From the NCBI GenBank assembly GCA_905221605.1, contig CAJNDS010002634.1, positions 1,091,546 through 1,155,545 of the forward strand: a DNA stretch of 64,000 bases, read 5' to 3'. Numbering within the stretch: the stretch's first letter is position 1; each line of letters starts with the position of its first letter. The notes under the pieces were generated by a model. The model was not told the DNA's origin, searched no databases, and saw only the letters and a program-made list of their open reading frames with translations. The translations under genes and the position numbers were made by a program. Origin of the DNA: Symbiodinium natans. Lineage: Eukaryota > Sar > Dinophyceae > Suessiales > Symbiodiniaceae. Below are positions 10,298 through 21,116 of this stretch, in pieces.

Positions 10298-11623
10298 CTT
10301 TGGCGAGCTGGCAGTCCCTTGCCTGCAATGGCAGACCATGGCAGACCCATCACCAAGCTGAGCAGTCGCCTTACTTGGAGGTTCGGGGTACAAAAAACAC
10401 CCAAAAAACTCATTCTAGCTGATCACCCACTTATAAGCCCCTTAAGTGCCCTAAGCTGGTTCTAATTGGGATATGAGTACAGCTTCTATGGTTTAGGGCT
10501 TAGGGTTTAGGGATTTAGGGTTTAGGGATGGACCTCCAAGTAGCCTTCTTCACGCTTGAAAGTAGAACCGTCAAGCCGAGGTCGGGCACGGCACCTCCTG
10601 ACCCGAGCCCCGTGGCCTCCGACTGTGAAGATGAGTGAAAGGGGGTTTAGGGTTTAGGGTTTAGGGTGTAGGGTTTAGGGTTTAGGGTTAGGGACCCAGG
10701 GGTCTGGAGCTGCTTGGGCATGAGGGGTTTGGGGTTTAGGGTTCGTGGAGTTTGGACATTTTGGGCACGATAGGGGCTGCAGCATAACGCTGTCATACCC
10801 AGTGCCCCGAAAGCGTATCGAACCGAAACTTGAGAACGACCCCTATAGCTTCGCAGGGCACGCCAAAGGCGTGCCACGAAGATTCGTTTCACCACCGGAC
10901 ATAGATGGAATGCTTGCGACAGGGCAAAGATTGGAGTGCTGCGCCTACGAGTGTCTAAAAGAAGTACAAACCAAGATCTTAGGTCCTTGGAACCACTCTG
11001 TACCCCTCCAGAGCTGACAAAACATGCCTGTCAGGGTGCCACGCCGACCAGATTGGCTCTTTGATCATACCCTCAAACGCGTCGCATCTGAATCCTTGTT
11101 GAAAGGAACCACATTCCGACGACGAGTACGACCGCAACTACTGGACGCCAACTCCCGAGGACGCTTGGCTGACATGTCTAAAAAGTGATGGGCCAGCAGC
11201 GGCGAGCATCAGGAGCATCAGCTGCGCCCCTGAAGGAGGGCCCGGCAATAGTAGAAAGCATCGCGAATGTCAGCCGGACCTGTCTAGAAGTGAGGGTTCG
11301 GGGCTCACTGCCAGAGCTTAGCAGCGGGATGTTGCTCTTTTGTTAAGGCGCGAATGTTTAGGGTATGGGGAACAGTCTGACATGAGGGCTGCCTCAGGAG
11401 CTGGCGATGATGGTGCGTATGGTGCTGCCACAATGCCTTACTTAGGGTTTAGGGTTAGGGATGTTTAGGGTTTAGAGTTTAGGGTTTGCCTGGCCTGCAT
11501 ACCAGGGCCATCATTTGCGTGGAAAGCCTGTGTAGTGTGATCCGCTCCGTAGCTAACATTACAGCCTGCCACGCATGCACGGCACTCAGACCCAGCTGTC
11601 CAGCGATGTGCGTCGCATGAGAC
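10298..11623 (+). CDS. Eight-exon segment, product unknown
   Basis: Exons 10298-10380 (LWRAGSPLPAMADHG), 10581-10634 (SGTAPPDPSPVASDCED, donor GTGAAAG), 10783-10982 (ITLSYPVPRKRIEPKLENDP), 11012-about 11065, 11106-11184 (EPHSDDEYDRNYWTPTPEDA), 11200-11289, 11398-11446 (AGDDGAYGAATMPYLG) and 11565-11623 (LPRMHGTQTQLSSDVRRMR). Phases agree at nearly every junction; 11012 to 11106 needs a GC donor. The first donor lies in the family-3 motif ACTTGGAG|GTTC. The acidic, Tyr-rich middle is not a domain I recognise. Confidence 0.65.
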
Positions 11624-11912
11624 GTTTCTGATGTTGAATTTTGTGCATAAAACACGTGCATAAGCTATAGCTTCATGTGTGTACATTTGTATATACAAAT
11701 AGATACTACTCTGAAGTAAAAAGACATATATATATATATATGTTTTTGTATATTTATATACATATGTTTTTGTACTAATTTACATTTTCTTCATTATTCA
11801 GATTTGCATTCTTATGTTTCAAGCCGATTCTGTTGTCATATGCATATTCAAGAAGCATACATCCAAAGCAAGCCTATACCCTAAACCCTAAACCCCTACA
11901 CCGACATGCCAG

Positions 11913-12766
11913 GGGGAGCTGCCACACATGATGGGTGACCACTTTGGCCTCGTGGCCCCACCCTGGGAGCTGTCCTTTCCGAATGCGCAGCTCTACTAGG
12001 TTTAGGGTTTAGGGCTTAGGTTTTAGGGTTTAGGGTTTAGGGCTCGTGGTACTGGAAATCTAAGTTTGTTTGATGGCCAGGGGTTCAGGAACTCAACCCA
12101 ACGCACCGGTTGTGATTGGTGTCTTCATGAGGGAAGTATGACATGTATGGCCATGCGCACCTGCGAAGCGGCTCCCATGTCACCTTGAACCATTTGAAGT
12201 GGCTGATATTGTGCGTTCAAAGTTATGAACGTGAGCAGGGGGGTTGCTCCGGCTTTCCCTGCGGCAACGAACTCCTGAACATCCTGGATCGAAGACCTGG
12301 ATGCTGCTTGATCCACAACATACGTCCCAGCGTACCCAAGAGGGGTCGCAGGGCTCGCTTAGTTTAGAAAGATGCTGTGCGCATGCACTGCTAGCTGCTA
12401 GCGGCGAAACAGCTGGCACATAAGTTGTTCGTCGCACTTTGTTGATGACACTGCCGCTGGCTGTTGTATCGCCACAGCCGCCTCATTGATGGCATGATCC
12501 ATACCTTCGGCGCCGTGAGGCCACGTGTGCTCAAGGCCGACCAGTGCACCACAATTCTCCTAAGAAGCATGAGGCAAGGAAAGCCCAACCATGTAACCAT
12601 TGTTCTATTTGCATGGGGAAACTCGCCGTGACCATCGCTAGACGTCACTAGGCTGCCGCATGGCTGGTCTCAGAAGCTGGGCCACCGGATTCTGCATGTC
12701 TTCATGACAGCATCTGGCACCCGCCTGGTCGTCGCCAGCCTGTCCTCTGCCCCTGTGAATTGCTAG
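11913..12766 (+). CDS. Exon group ending in a stop, product unknown
   Basis: 11913-11999 (GELPHMMGDHFGLVAPPW, in-frame TAG just before GTTTAGGG), 12089-12178 (NSTQRTGCDWCLHEGSM), 12239-about 12365 (open in more than one frame), about 12450-12628 (RHSRLIDGMIHTFGAVRPR then QCTTILLRSMRQGK) and 12674-12766 (KLGHRILHVFMTASGTRLVV, TAG at 12764). The final exon looks terminal. Junction phases are not all resolved, so this may be two genes. Confidence 0.5.
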
Positions 12767-12847
12767 TAGTATTCCCTTCTGGTCATGGTCCCTCTATATT
12801 TATACTATACCCCCAAAGCCCTATTCTACTTACTAAGGGCCCCCCAG

Positions 12848-13512
12848 ATTACACTGCGAGCCGGGCATGATCCTCCATCGGCGGATCTCCGAGCGCAGGG
12901 GAAGATGCTTGCTTGGACTTGCCGTGTTGCCCTTCCTGCCGGCCCTGGTAGCTTAGGGATACTTGGGAAACTGTTTTTTGTTATATATATACATATGTAT
13001 ATATATATATATGTTTTTGGTGTATATATATGTATATGTATATGTCATTTTTGGGTACTATAATTGCTTAGAAGCAGCTAAATTAAAACTTCTTTTTTGC
13101 TAGGGTTCCAAGTTCAGTTAAGGTAAGAGACATGGCTCTCAGCTGTTCCTCCGTGGGCCTGCAGAGGTTAATGCTGCCAACAGCTGTGACAGCAGACCGT
13201 ACCTACCTGTTACTCTGCACCCGTGGGCTTGAAGACCAGGCAGAAGCTCTTCTGCGCAAGGCCCTTCATCGCGATGTCCCAACTTGGCGCATACCGCCAC
13301 CACACCAAGCGCCCCGTGTCAGCGAAGGACATGCAGCGGTGGGGAAGCTGATTGTTGGACTCAAGGACGGCGAAGATCTCCCACCTGAAGGCCTTCCTGG
13401 AATCATCCACACCTATGCTTTGGTCGATGCTGCCACAAATCTGTCCGATGACAAGGAAGCTGCCCTGGAGCAGCTCTGCACATGGGTCTCAGGCCTGGGG
13501 TCAAACACCTGA
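12848..13512 (+). CDS. Two-exon gene part, product unknown
   Basis: 12848-12947 (ITLRAGHDPPSADLRAQG, donor GTAGCT) joins 13118-13512 with phase kept (leftover G plus TT). The second exon encodes 131 residues, including LQRLMLPTAVTADRTYLL, EDQAEALLRKAL and EQLCTWVSGLG, and stops at TGA 13510. The acceptor GGTTCCAAGTTCAG matches the end of a repeat also seen at 2143-2156. The intron holds TA microsatellites. No family was recognised. Confidence 0.65.
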
Positions 13513-13770
13513 AGCCATCCAGGTGGACACCACAACGAACAGGTGCATGTTGTGGTGTGTGCCATAGCAAGCAAAACTCTTTCAACTAAGCATCTGCATA
13601 GTGAATAGTGCCAGAGATGGAGAGAGAGGGAGGCTTATGAGCCCTAATTGAGTGGCATATAGAGTCGATAGTAGGCCATTCATGAATGCAACTCTCGGCT
13701 AGCCAACTCTCTAAGCCAACTCTGCAGCTTTAAGTCACCTTCAAACCCAAACACATGGCAGAGGCCTGAG

Positions 13771-14166
13771 CTCGGAGTTTGTCCGAGCACTGCGGCTCAC
13801 GCCCGCAAGCGCCGACCGTGAGCCGACCTTCCGCGCCTCGGTGGTGCGGGATGGAGACCACGGGTTCACCTCCGAGGAGGGGCAGTTGTAGGGCTTTAGG
13901 GTTTAGGGTCTAGGGTGTAGGGTTTAGGGGGTTTACGAACATAAGGGGGCCCCCAAATAGCAGGATTCCCTCATAATGAGGATCCCAAGAAGGTACCCCT
14001 AGTTTCGGAACCCCCCCCCATTTGAAGTCTATGGAGGGCTGAAAGCAAGTCGGGATGCTCAGCCTGAGTTCAACCAGGGCGTTCTAAGGAGGAGTGTAGT
14101 CAATGTTGCACTGACTGATGTCGGGAGCCGCTGTATTTTGGCGATGGACTACCTGTTCTGGATAAT
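13771..14166 (+). CDS. Two probable exons, product unknown
   Basis: 13771-13884 (SEFVRALRLTPASADREPTF ... DHGFTSEEG, donor GTTGTAGGG) and 14063-14166 (PEFNQGVLRRSVVNVALTDV then ILAMDYLFWIM, donor GTCGAT). A family-7 element (13930-14012) sits between them. They could belong to the gene ending at 17566. Confidence 0.5.
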
Positions 14167-14169
14167 GTC

Positions 14170-15480
14170 GATAATATTGTGATTTATTTTCTACTAGATA
14201 TTTCCAAGCGAGTCCTCGTTTTGAGCTTGTGGGGGTCGAGCTGTAAGCTCTTTGTTGGGTTTTGGGGCGTTAGGAAGTCGGTGGCAAAGGTGTCGCTCGC
14301 AGTTCTTATGGAGTTGTCAGGCCCAAATCCCTGGCCCTATCAGAGCCTATGAGGCTTAAGTCTAAGAAGGCGGCTGAGGTTTGATGGTTTGGAAAACAAT
14401 AGGCTTGGGCTCTCCATCCTTTGCCACGTTCTCCCCCCCCCCCTCCTCCCACCTCCCCGCCCCTCCCAAAGCCATGAGGCAATGTAGCTATCCCAAACCT
14501 CCGCGAAAAAAAAACAAAAGAGCAAGTCTTATCAAACCCTGTGGACTAGCTGTGCTTTCGGGATACTGATGGGATCGATCTGCTTGCGGGATAGTCGTTC
14601 AAAGGGATCTAAGTCCCCGAAACCCGAAACCCGAGAGCTTTGCCTGCCTCGAGAGTCGAAGCCCTAAACCCTAAACCCTAAGCCCTAAACCCCAAACCCT
14701 AAACCCTAAACCCAAAACCGTACACCCTCCAACCTCAAAGCGCCCAAAAGGCCCCTAAATCCCAAGGAGGCCATGCCGGCCGTCGGCTCCGGAGTCTGCG
14801 CGACCATGCCATGGAAGGTGGGGGGGGGGGGGGGGGGGGGGGCGGGGGGAAATCCACCATAATGTTGGGGGGTTTAGGGTTTAGGGTTTAGGGTTTAGGG
14901 TTTCTTGAGACAGCCCTCGTTGCAAAAGGGTTTAGGGTTTTGGGTTTTGGGGGGGTTTTCTTGTAAGGGTGTGGAGTAGTATGTAGAGTGTATCATCCAA
15001 AGTTTAGGGTTCATTATTCTCCCGGCCTCAGGGCCACATGGTGTCCCTTATAGCGAAGGTTTAGGGTTTAGAGTTTAGGGTTTAGGGTTTAGGGTTTAGC
15101 GTTCAGGCGCCCAGCCCCACCAGTCAAGCATCAGGGCTGGCCAATAATAGGGGCCTTAATCATGTCTCAGATTATCCCCTAACCCTTTTAGGGTTTAGGG
15201 TTTAATTAGGGTTTAGGGTCTTTGTTTTATAACTATACAAAAAAGCCCAAATAGCGTAATCGGCCCCTGCCTTTTTGTCCGATGCTCCGTCGGCTTTCTC
15301 GAGATTGTTGGCGGTCTCTCTCTCTCTCGCTCTCCCAGAACAGTGTTTGATTCAAACCCTATAAGCCCTAAACCGAAACCCTTACCCCTGACCCTGCAGT
15401 GTTGGTCTGCTTGGGTGGCAAGAGACCCTAATTCTTAAGCCCAAAACCCTAAAAAGCCCTAAGCCCTCCTTTTCCCACCA
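14170..15480. other. Mostly intronic: telomere-like blocks, weak exons
   Basis: Contains a CT/CCTCCC tract near 14410-14470, (CCCTAAA) at 14660-14715, a poly-G at 14819-14842 and TTTAGGG blocks at 14866-14905, 15058-15105 and 15187-15215. The only plausible exons are 14767-14817 (EAMPAVGSGVCATMPWK) and a weak open stretch after 15115. Confidence 0.5.
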
Positions 15481-15481
15481 G

Positions 15482-17566
15482 AGGCTGACATGAAGACGTA
15501 CGACATCGAAGTCACGGCCATCATTCATCGCGAGGCGGTGGTTCTGGGCCTGTCATGCGCCAAGCTCGGCAAGTCGCGACGAGGCGATGTGGGAGGTTAC
15601 AGGGTTTAGGGTTTAGGGTTTAGGGCTTAGGGTTTAGGGTAATATAGACCCCCGCAAATAGTAGGAATTAGTAGGATCCCCTTATAGTAAGGACCCCAAC
15701 AAGTTACCCCTAATATCATCAGCCCCCATATCGACGCCTTCCAACCAAGCCGCGTGGCTGCCTGGGTGGGGAGGTGGGTGGGGGTTCGAGCCAAGATCGG
15801 GCTTTGTGGGTGGGGGGATACTTGAAGGTTCATGTGCAGTTATAAGTAGGGTTATAAGTGCCCAGAATAAGGTTAAATACCAGTTAGAAGTATAGTTACC
15901 CTACTTGTAACCCATGAACCTCCAAGTATTGTCCATTCCTTACAGAGTCGGGCCTTCCAGAAATGATACGGATACTTTGCAGGTGTGTATCTCTACTTGT
16001 CTACGGGTTATCTATCTATGTAACTTTAGAAAGACATGTAAGAAGCACATGTCTGTTCACTACATCTGGGGTCTCTGCATTGCAACAGTTGCCCATGCAA
16101 CTACCCATGCGCAAATGTAGCACAGTCCACATATATATATATATATATAATATTTGTTTATATTCACACATACATACTCATTTATTCACGCATGATGTGC
16201 TAGATTTGTGTTTATTCATTTCTGCACATACCTGTAATCATCTGCATGGTGCAAATCGAAGTTTGGGTTCGCATGAACGGCCCAGCCTGCGAAAGGAGGG
16301 CGGCTGTTGAGCTCCAGGGCGGGCTATTAGGCCTTCTAATCCCCAGTATCAACCCCTTAAAGGGCCTTTGTAAGGAGTTATAGGGTAGTGCCCCCATAAA
16401 GGGCCTTTGTAAGGAGTTATAGGGTAGTAGAGCCCATCCTGGCAAGCAGGTGCGACACAGCCATCGAAGCTGCCGCGCGAGCAGCGGCCATGGCATCTGT
16501 CTGATACCCGGCACCTTCGCTTCTCCACGGCGCGGCTACTGCTGGAGACGTGGCGTAGGATACGCAAGTCACCGTGTCTTATTGACATGTGTATGTCTGT
16601 AGAGAGGGGCTTCCGAAGGGTCCCTCTAAGGGGGTTCTCTTTATTTGGGGTATAAAAAGGGAACTACCCATATATGTTCATGTATATTTGTATAGGTTTC
16701 TGTTTAATTATGATTTTTGACAGCATGCCCAACCAGAGAAGGTATAAGGCTTTCAGGGGGTTTGGGAGACAAACTTTGTGTCTCCATGACAAGCTGCCTT
16801 GTAAAACCTCACCCTAAACATCCTTGATCCCTAAGCTCACCCTATAGGGGCCCATGTACCCCAATGTTATGTACTTGGGGCCCTAAAGTTCCTAAATAGC
16901 AGGTACGTTAAGGGCCCAAGCATTCCGTAGTTAGGTACATGGATCCCGAAGCCCAGGAGCTGGCGGCAGTGACGTCAGGCGATCGGCTGCTGGACTTATG
17001 CGGCGGAAGCTCGTTTCAGGTTTAGGGTTTAGGGTTTAGGGCTTAGGGCTTAGGGCTTGCAGTCCACATACCAGGATGGGCTATTCGGCCTTCTAGTCCC
17101 TAGAATCAACCCTATACAGGGTCTTTTTAAGGGGTTTAGGGTTTAGGGTTAGGGTCCCCATAATCAACCCTATAAAGGGCCTTTTAAGGGGGTTATAGGG
17201 TGTAATAGCCCATCCTGGTATGGAGAGCATACGCTTCCCAATATCAAATATCAGGAGAGGGTCAGGAGAGGGGGTCTTCAATCCCGGCAGTACTCACGCA
17301 AACCATGAAACCCGTTAATAACCCACTATACCCCTCAGCGCTGTAGGCCCCTACTAGAAGCGGTGAACTTAATGTTGAAGCCTTGGATGGATTTGCACTT
17401 AAGCCCCGCACCCTGGAACCCTCAGCCCTGCAAACCCTAAGCCCAAGACTTAAACTGCCAGCACCCGATCCTCAAAGGCATGGGCACCATCGCGCTCGAG
17501 GCAGCTTGCTGCTTCGCGGACATCCGCGCGGTGTCTGCAGATGCGCCGCGGCTGTACTGCTTTTAA
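15482..17566 (+). CDS. Multi-exon gene with terminal exon, product unknown
   Basis: Exons 15482-15595 (ADMKTYDIEVTAIIHREAVV), 15946-15982 (SGLPEMIRILC), 16089-16116 (CPCNYPCAN), an uncertain piece in 16443-16560, 16957-17019 (ELAAVTSGDRLLDLCGGSS) and 17462-17566 (HPILKGMGTIALEAACCFAD, TAA at 17564). Phases agree for 15482 to 16116 and for 16957 to the stop. The 17020 donor is CAG|GTTTAGGG. Introns contain family-7, family-3 and family-4 elements. No domain was assigned. Confidence 0.6.
15821..15926. repeat. Family-3 inverted-repeat element
   Basis: Termini TACTTGAAGGTTCATG and CATGAACCTCCAAGTA are inverted copies; the interior has TTATAAGTAGGGTTATAAG. It is intronic. Relatives are at 819-860, 10371-10460, 30928-31046, 32440-32486, 45633-45710 and 53790-53907. 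Confidence 0.8.
16311..16443. repeat. Family-4 element with internal duplication
   Basis: Begins CAGGGCGGGCTATTAGG and ends AGCCCATCCTGG (inverted). A roughly 34-bp unit, CATAAAGGGCCTTTGTAAGG..., is present twice in tandem inside. Relatives are at 3890-3975, 17073-17222, 46252-46945 (split) and 57513-57609. Confidence 0.8.
17073..17222. repeat. Family-4 element carrying a telomere block
   Basis: CCAGGATGGGCTATT ... AATAGCCCATCCTGG inverted ends. A TTTAGGGTTTAGGGTTAGGG block (17139-17153 region) sits in the interior, where the 16311 copy has ATAGGGTAGTG. Confidence 0.8.
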
Positions 17567-18183
17567 TGCTAATGCTGTCCTTACTATTACTACTTAGCAA
17601 TGTCGCTACTATAATGAGTTTATGATTACGACTACGCAGTACCTTTAGGTGATTCCGAACTGGAGCCATGGCCAGATTGGATGAGATGAGAGAGGTTCAT
17701 AAGCTGAGAGTGTAGGCTTTTCAGATCTTCTGGCATACGCCGCGTGTTCATGTAAGGGCTCAGGGTTTTGAGGTTTACATTTTTAGGTTTCGAGCACTAG
17801 GTGCCCACTAGCAACCTTATGCAACCTTCTTCGGGATTTCCAGCGTGAAAACTCATGAGCAAACAAAAGGGTCAAATTAGGTTCTGGAAGTGTTAGAGCA
17901 TCTAAAACTCTGAGAGCTGTGACTACTTTATAATGATGCTTTCCACAACAGACTTGAGATAGGGAAAGAGGGAACTCCAGAAACTTGATGTCCTGCGCGC
18001 TTCAAGGTCTTCAGCAGTTTATTCTGTAGCGGCTGCGAAGCAAAGCAAAGCACCGCGGTTTCACTCACCTTTAAACGCGTTGCAAACGCGCCCCCCCCAC
18101 GCTTATCCTGCAATGCCGGCGCTTCAAGACTCCTGAGGGCGCCCGAAGATTTTGAAAACAAACGTCACCGGCAGGGAGAGGAG
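17567..18183. other. Intergenic region before the FNIP gene
   Basis: Open-frame content is weak. It holds a Leu-rich shadow ORF near 17570-17620 and no telomere array. No promoter motif or spliced-leader relic was found. The AG at 18180 just before the ATG could be a trans-splice acceptor; this is an inference from the usual dinoflagellate mode. Confidence 0.4.
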
Positions 18184-20352
18184 ATGAGTGGAGGCGAGCA
18201 AGACCTGAAGTGCCATGGCTTTGATGGCACCACCTGCCAGGTGCGAGTCGACGATGCCACATCAGTGGCTGATGTATCCAGGAGCATTGCCTCCAAAGTC
18301 TGCGTGGCACCAGGAAGCTTGCTTGTGCTGCTTTCTGGCAGCAATGTCCTGGTTGGGTCCAGGGCCATATTGGGACAAGTTACCGGCAAAGACAAAGAGG
18401 TCAGCTATTGTGTTCGGCCAGTCGGAGCCGGTCAGGCCGCCAAGATTTTCTTGCAGACGCTGGATGAGGAGCCGAATCTGCGCGAAGCGGATTTGGACAT
18501 GATCCGCGTCATTTCTTCCCTGAGCTTTCTCTGCAGCTTCGAGGATACTTGTAGCATGAGGGAGGTCACGCTCCCCAGCTGCCTGCAAACGTTGACCTTT
18601 GAAAATTCCTTCAACCAGAGCTTGGACGGCATGACGCTGCCCAGCAGCCTGCAGACGATGACTTTCGAAGATGCCTTCAACCAGACCTTGGACGGCGTGA
18701 CCCTGCCCAGCAGCCTGCAGACATTGACCTTCGGCGATGGGTTCAACCAGAGCTTGGACGGCGTGACGCTGCCCAGCAGCCTGCTAACATTGACCTTCGG
18801 CAATGGCTTCAACCAGAGCTTGGACGGCGTGACGCTGCCCAGCAGCCTGCTAACATTGACCTTCGGCAATGGCTTCAACCAGAGCTTGGACGGCGTGACG
18901 CTGCCCACCAGCCTGCAGACATTGACCTTCGGCAGCGACTTCAACCAGAGCTTGGACGGTGTGACGCTGCCCAGCAGCCTGCAGACGTTGACCTTCGGCA
19001 GCGACTTTAACCAGAGCTTGGACGGTGTGACGCTGCCCAGCAGCCTGCAGACATTGACCTTCGGCAGCGCCTTCAACCAGAGCTTGGACGGTGTGACGCT
19101 GCCCAGCAGCCTGCTGACATTGATCTTCGGCAGCGCCTTCAACCAGAGCTTGGATGGGGTGCCGCTGCCCAGCAGCCTGCAGACATTGACCTTCGGCAGC
19201 GACTTCAACCAGAGCTTGGACGGCGTGACGCTGCCCAGCAGCCTCCAGACATTGACCTTCGGCAGCGAGCTCAACCAGAGCTTGGACAGCGTGAGGCTGC
19301 CCAGCAGCCTGAAGACATTGACCTTCGGCAGCGGCTTCAACCAGAGCTTGCACAGCGTGACGCTGCCCAGCAGCCTGCAGACATTGACCTTCGGCAGCGC
19401 CTTCAACCAGAGCTTGGACGGTGTGACGCTGCCCAGCAGCCTGCAGACATTGACCTTCGGCAGCGCCTTCAACCAGAGCTTGGATGGGGTGCCGCTGCCC
19501 AGCAGCCTGCAGACATTGACCTTCGGCAGTGACTTCAACCAGAGCTTGGACGGCGTGACGCTGCCCAGCAGCCTGCAGACGTTGACCTTCGGCAGCGACT
19601 TCAACCAGAGCTTGGACGGCGTGACGCTGCCCAGCAGCCTCCAGACATTGACCTTCGGCATTGAATTCAACCAGAGCTTGGAAGGTGTGACGCTGCCAAC
19701 CAGCCTGCAGACGTTGACTTTCGAAGATGCCTTCAACCAGAGCTTGGACGGCGTGACGCTGCCCAGCAGCCTGCAGACATTGACCTTCGGCATTGAATTC
19801 AACCAGAGCTTGGAAGGTGTGACGCTGCCCACCAGCCTGCAGACGTTGACCTTCGGCAGCGACTTCAACCAGAGCTTGGACGGTGTCATGCTGCCCGAAA
19901 GCCTGCAGACATTGACCTTTGGCGATGTGTTCAACCAGAGCTTGGATGGTGTGACGCTGCCCAGCAGCCTGCTGACATTGACCTTCGGCGTTGAATTCAA
20001 CCAGAGCTTAGACGGCGTGATGCTGCCCAGCAGCCTGCAGACATTGACCTTCGACGAGTCGTACTTCAACCAGAGCTTGGACGGTGTGGCGTTACCGAGC
20101 AACCTGCAAACATTGACCTTTTGCGGTTGCTCGAGGTTCAACCAGAGCTTGGATGGTGTGATGCTGCCCGGCAGCTTGCAGACGTTGAACTTGGGTGGGT
20201 TTTTCAACCAGAGCTTGGACGGCGCGACGCTGCCTAGCAGCCTGCGAACATTGACATTGGGCCCGCTCTTCGACCAGGGCTTAGATGGCGTGACGCTGCC
20301 AAGCAATCTGCTGGTTTTTGAAGGCATGGATCTTCGTGTTGCCGTCTCCTAG
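18184..20352 (+). CDS. Ubiquitin-like domain plus FNIP-type repeat protein
   Basis: An intronless ORF of 722 residues, stop TAG. Residues about 9-78 resemble the ubiquitin-like N-termini of many dinoflagellate repeat proteins (SVADVSRSIASK, SLLVLLSGSNVL). From residue 130 to the end it carries about 26 full copies of a 22-residue unit (66 bp), consensus LPSSLQTLTFGSDFNQSLDG, plus a broken last copy. This matches the FNIP/LRR-like repeat class known from Dictyostelium, a solenoid usually used for protein binding; the partner is unknown. Two copies are lengthened (ESY, CGCSR insertions). Neighbouring copies are almost identical at the DNA level, implying recent tandem duplication or conversion. 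The ATG is chosen because it starts the ubiquitin-like fold. Its lack of introns, unlike all its neighbours, suggests a retroposed or young gene (inference). Confidence 0.85.
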   Translation: MSGGEQDLKCHGFDGTTCQVRVDDATSVADVSRSIASKVCVAPGSLLVLLSGSNVLVGSRAILGQVTGKDKEVSYCVRPVGAGQAAKIFLQTLDEEPNLREADLDMIRVISSLSFLCSFEDTCSMREVTLPSCLQTLTFENSFNQSLDGMTLPSSLQTMTFEDAFNQTLDGVTLPSSLQTLTFGDGFNQSLDGVTLPSSLLTLTFGNGFNQSLDGVTLPSSLLTLTFGNGFNQSLDGVTLPTSLQTLTFGSDFNQSLDGVTLPSSLQTLTFGSDFNQSLDGVTLPSSLQTLTFGSAFNQSLDGVTLPSSLLTLIFGSAFNQSLDGVPLPSSLQTLTFGSDFNQSLDGVTLPSSLQTLTFGSELNQSLDSVRLPSSLKTLTFGSGFNQSLHSVTLPSSLQTLTFGSAFNQSLDGVTLPSSLQTLTFGSAFNQSLDGVPLPSSLQTLTFGSDFNQSLDGVTLPSSLQTLTFGSDFNQSLDGVTLPSSLQTLTFGIEFNQSLEGVTLPTSLQTLTFEDAFNQSLDGVTLPSSLQTLTFGIEFNQSLEGVTLPTSLQTLTFGSDFNQSLDGVMLPESLQTLTFGDVFNQSLDGVTLPSSLLTLTFGVEFNQSLDGVMLPSSLQTLTFDESYFNQSLDGVALPSNLQTLTFCGCSRFNQSLDGVMLPGSLQTLNLGGFFNQSLDGATLPSSLRTLTLGPLFDQGLDGVTLPSNLLVFEGMDLRVAVS
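18571..20310 (+). repeat. 66-bp coding tandem repeat array
   Basis: About 26 copies of a 66-bp unit (CTGCCCAGCAGCCTGCAGAC core) encode the FNIP repeats. Because the unit lacks stops in other frames, it creates a 631-residue antisense ORF that is not a gene. Confidence 0.9.
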
Positions 20353-20581
20353 GATGGTGCTCCAGGCTACCGGCTGCCAGCATGAATGACATGTCGATGC
20401 ACGCTGGTGCAGCCGGCAAACAGACTAGTGTTGCCATCATCTGCCCAGCTCCCATCAAAAGTAATCCGCCAAAAGAGGGCTATCATACCTAACAGACTAA
20501 CGGAGCGGCTTAGGTGTTCGACATTGTTCGACTCAAGGCCCCAGTGTTGATGAGTTAGTTTTCGTAAGATTTCTACTACAA

Positions 20582-21050
20582 ATGTCTTGTTATGGTGAAG
20601 ATCATGAACCCTCAACTTCCCTCAACCCCCCGGGGCCCGCAGCAGAGGTGAGCAAGAGGGCATGCCGGCGAGCTGCCGCGAACACCGGCGTCGCCGTGGA
20701 CCTGAAGCTCCTGGCGGCGGGTTCCTCCGTGGAGGTGTTGGAAAGGCGCGTCCGCATCCTGTGCTCAGTTCGGTGGCAGGGTTTGGGGTTTATAGGGTTT
20801 AGGGTTTATGCAAGCGGTCCCAAGGACCGGGTTTAGGGTTTAGGGTTTAGGGCTTACGTGGGTGGATAGACAGAGCCTGTTGCACAAGGTGGGGGCAACC
20901 CTGGAATGAGCCCTACCTATCCTCAAGCGAGTCGAGCAAGGGACCCTCAAGACGACAAAGTTTGGGCCCGAGGGGCTTTCACGTTATGTGAAAGGCTCCC
21001 TTCCTGGCGCCGAACGGGAAGGCGTTCTATTCGAAGAGGAACCACACTAG
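20582..21050 (+). CDS. Small two-exon gene, product unknown
   Basis: Exon 20582-20780 starts MSCYGEDHEPSTSLNPPG and continues VAVDLKLLAAGSSVEVLERR, with donor G|GTTTGGGG. Exon 20941-21050 follows GAGCAAG and reads TLKTTKFGPEGLSRYVKGSL, stop TAG at 21048. Leftover G plus GG gives GGG, so the frame is kept. This is a complete protein of about 100 residues if the ATG is right. The intron begins with telomere-like repeats. No family was recognised. Confidence 0.6.
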
Positions 21051-21116
21051 ATTCCATAGTTTTGAAAGCTGTGCACAACAAACATCCTCTTGGACGGTGC
21101 TGAAATGCTTGTACAG

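Noticed and set aside
18432..20327. 631-residue antisense ORF over the FNIP gene
   Set aside because: It is a by-product of the 66-bp repeat lacking stops on the other strand; the + frame has the ubiquitin-like domain and the known repeat.
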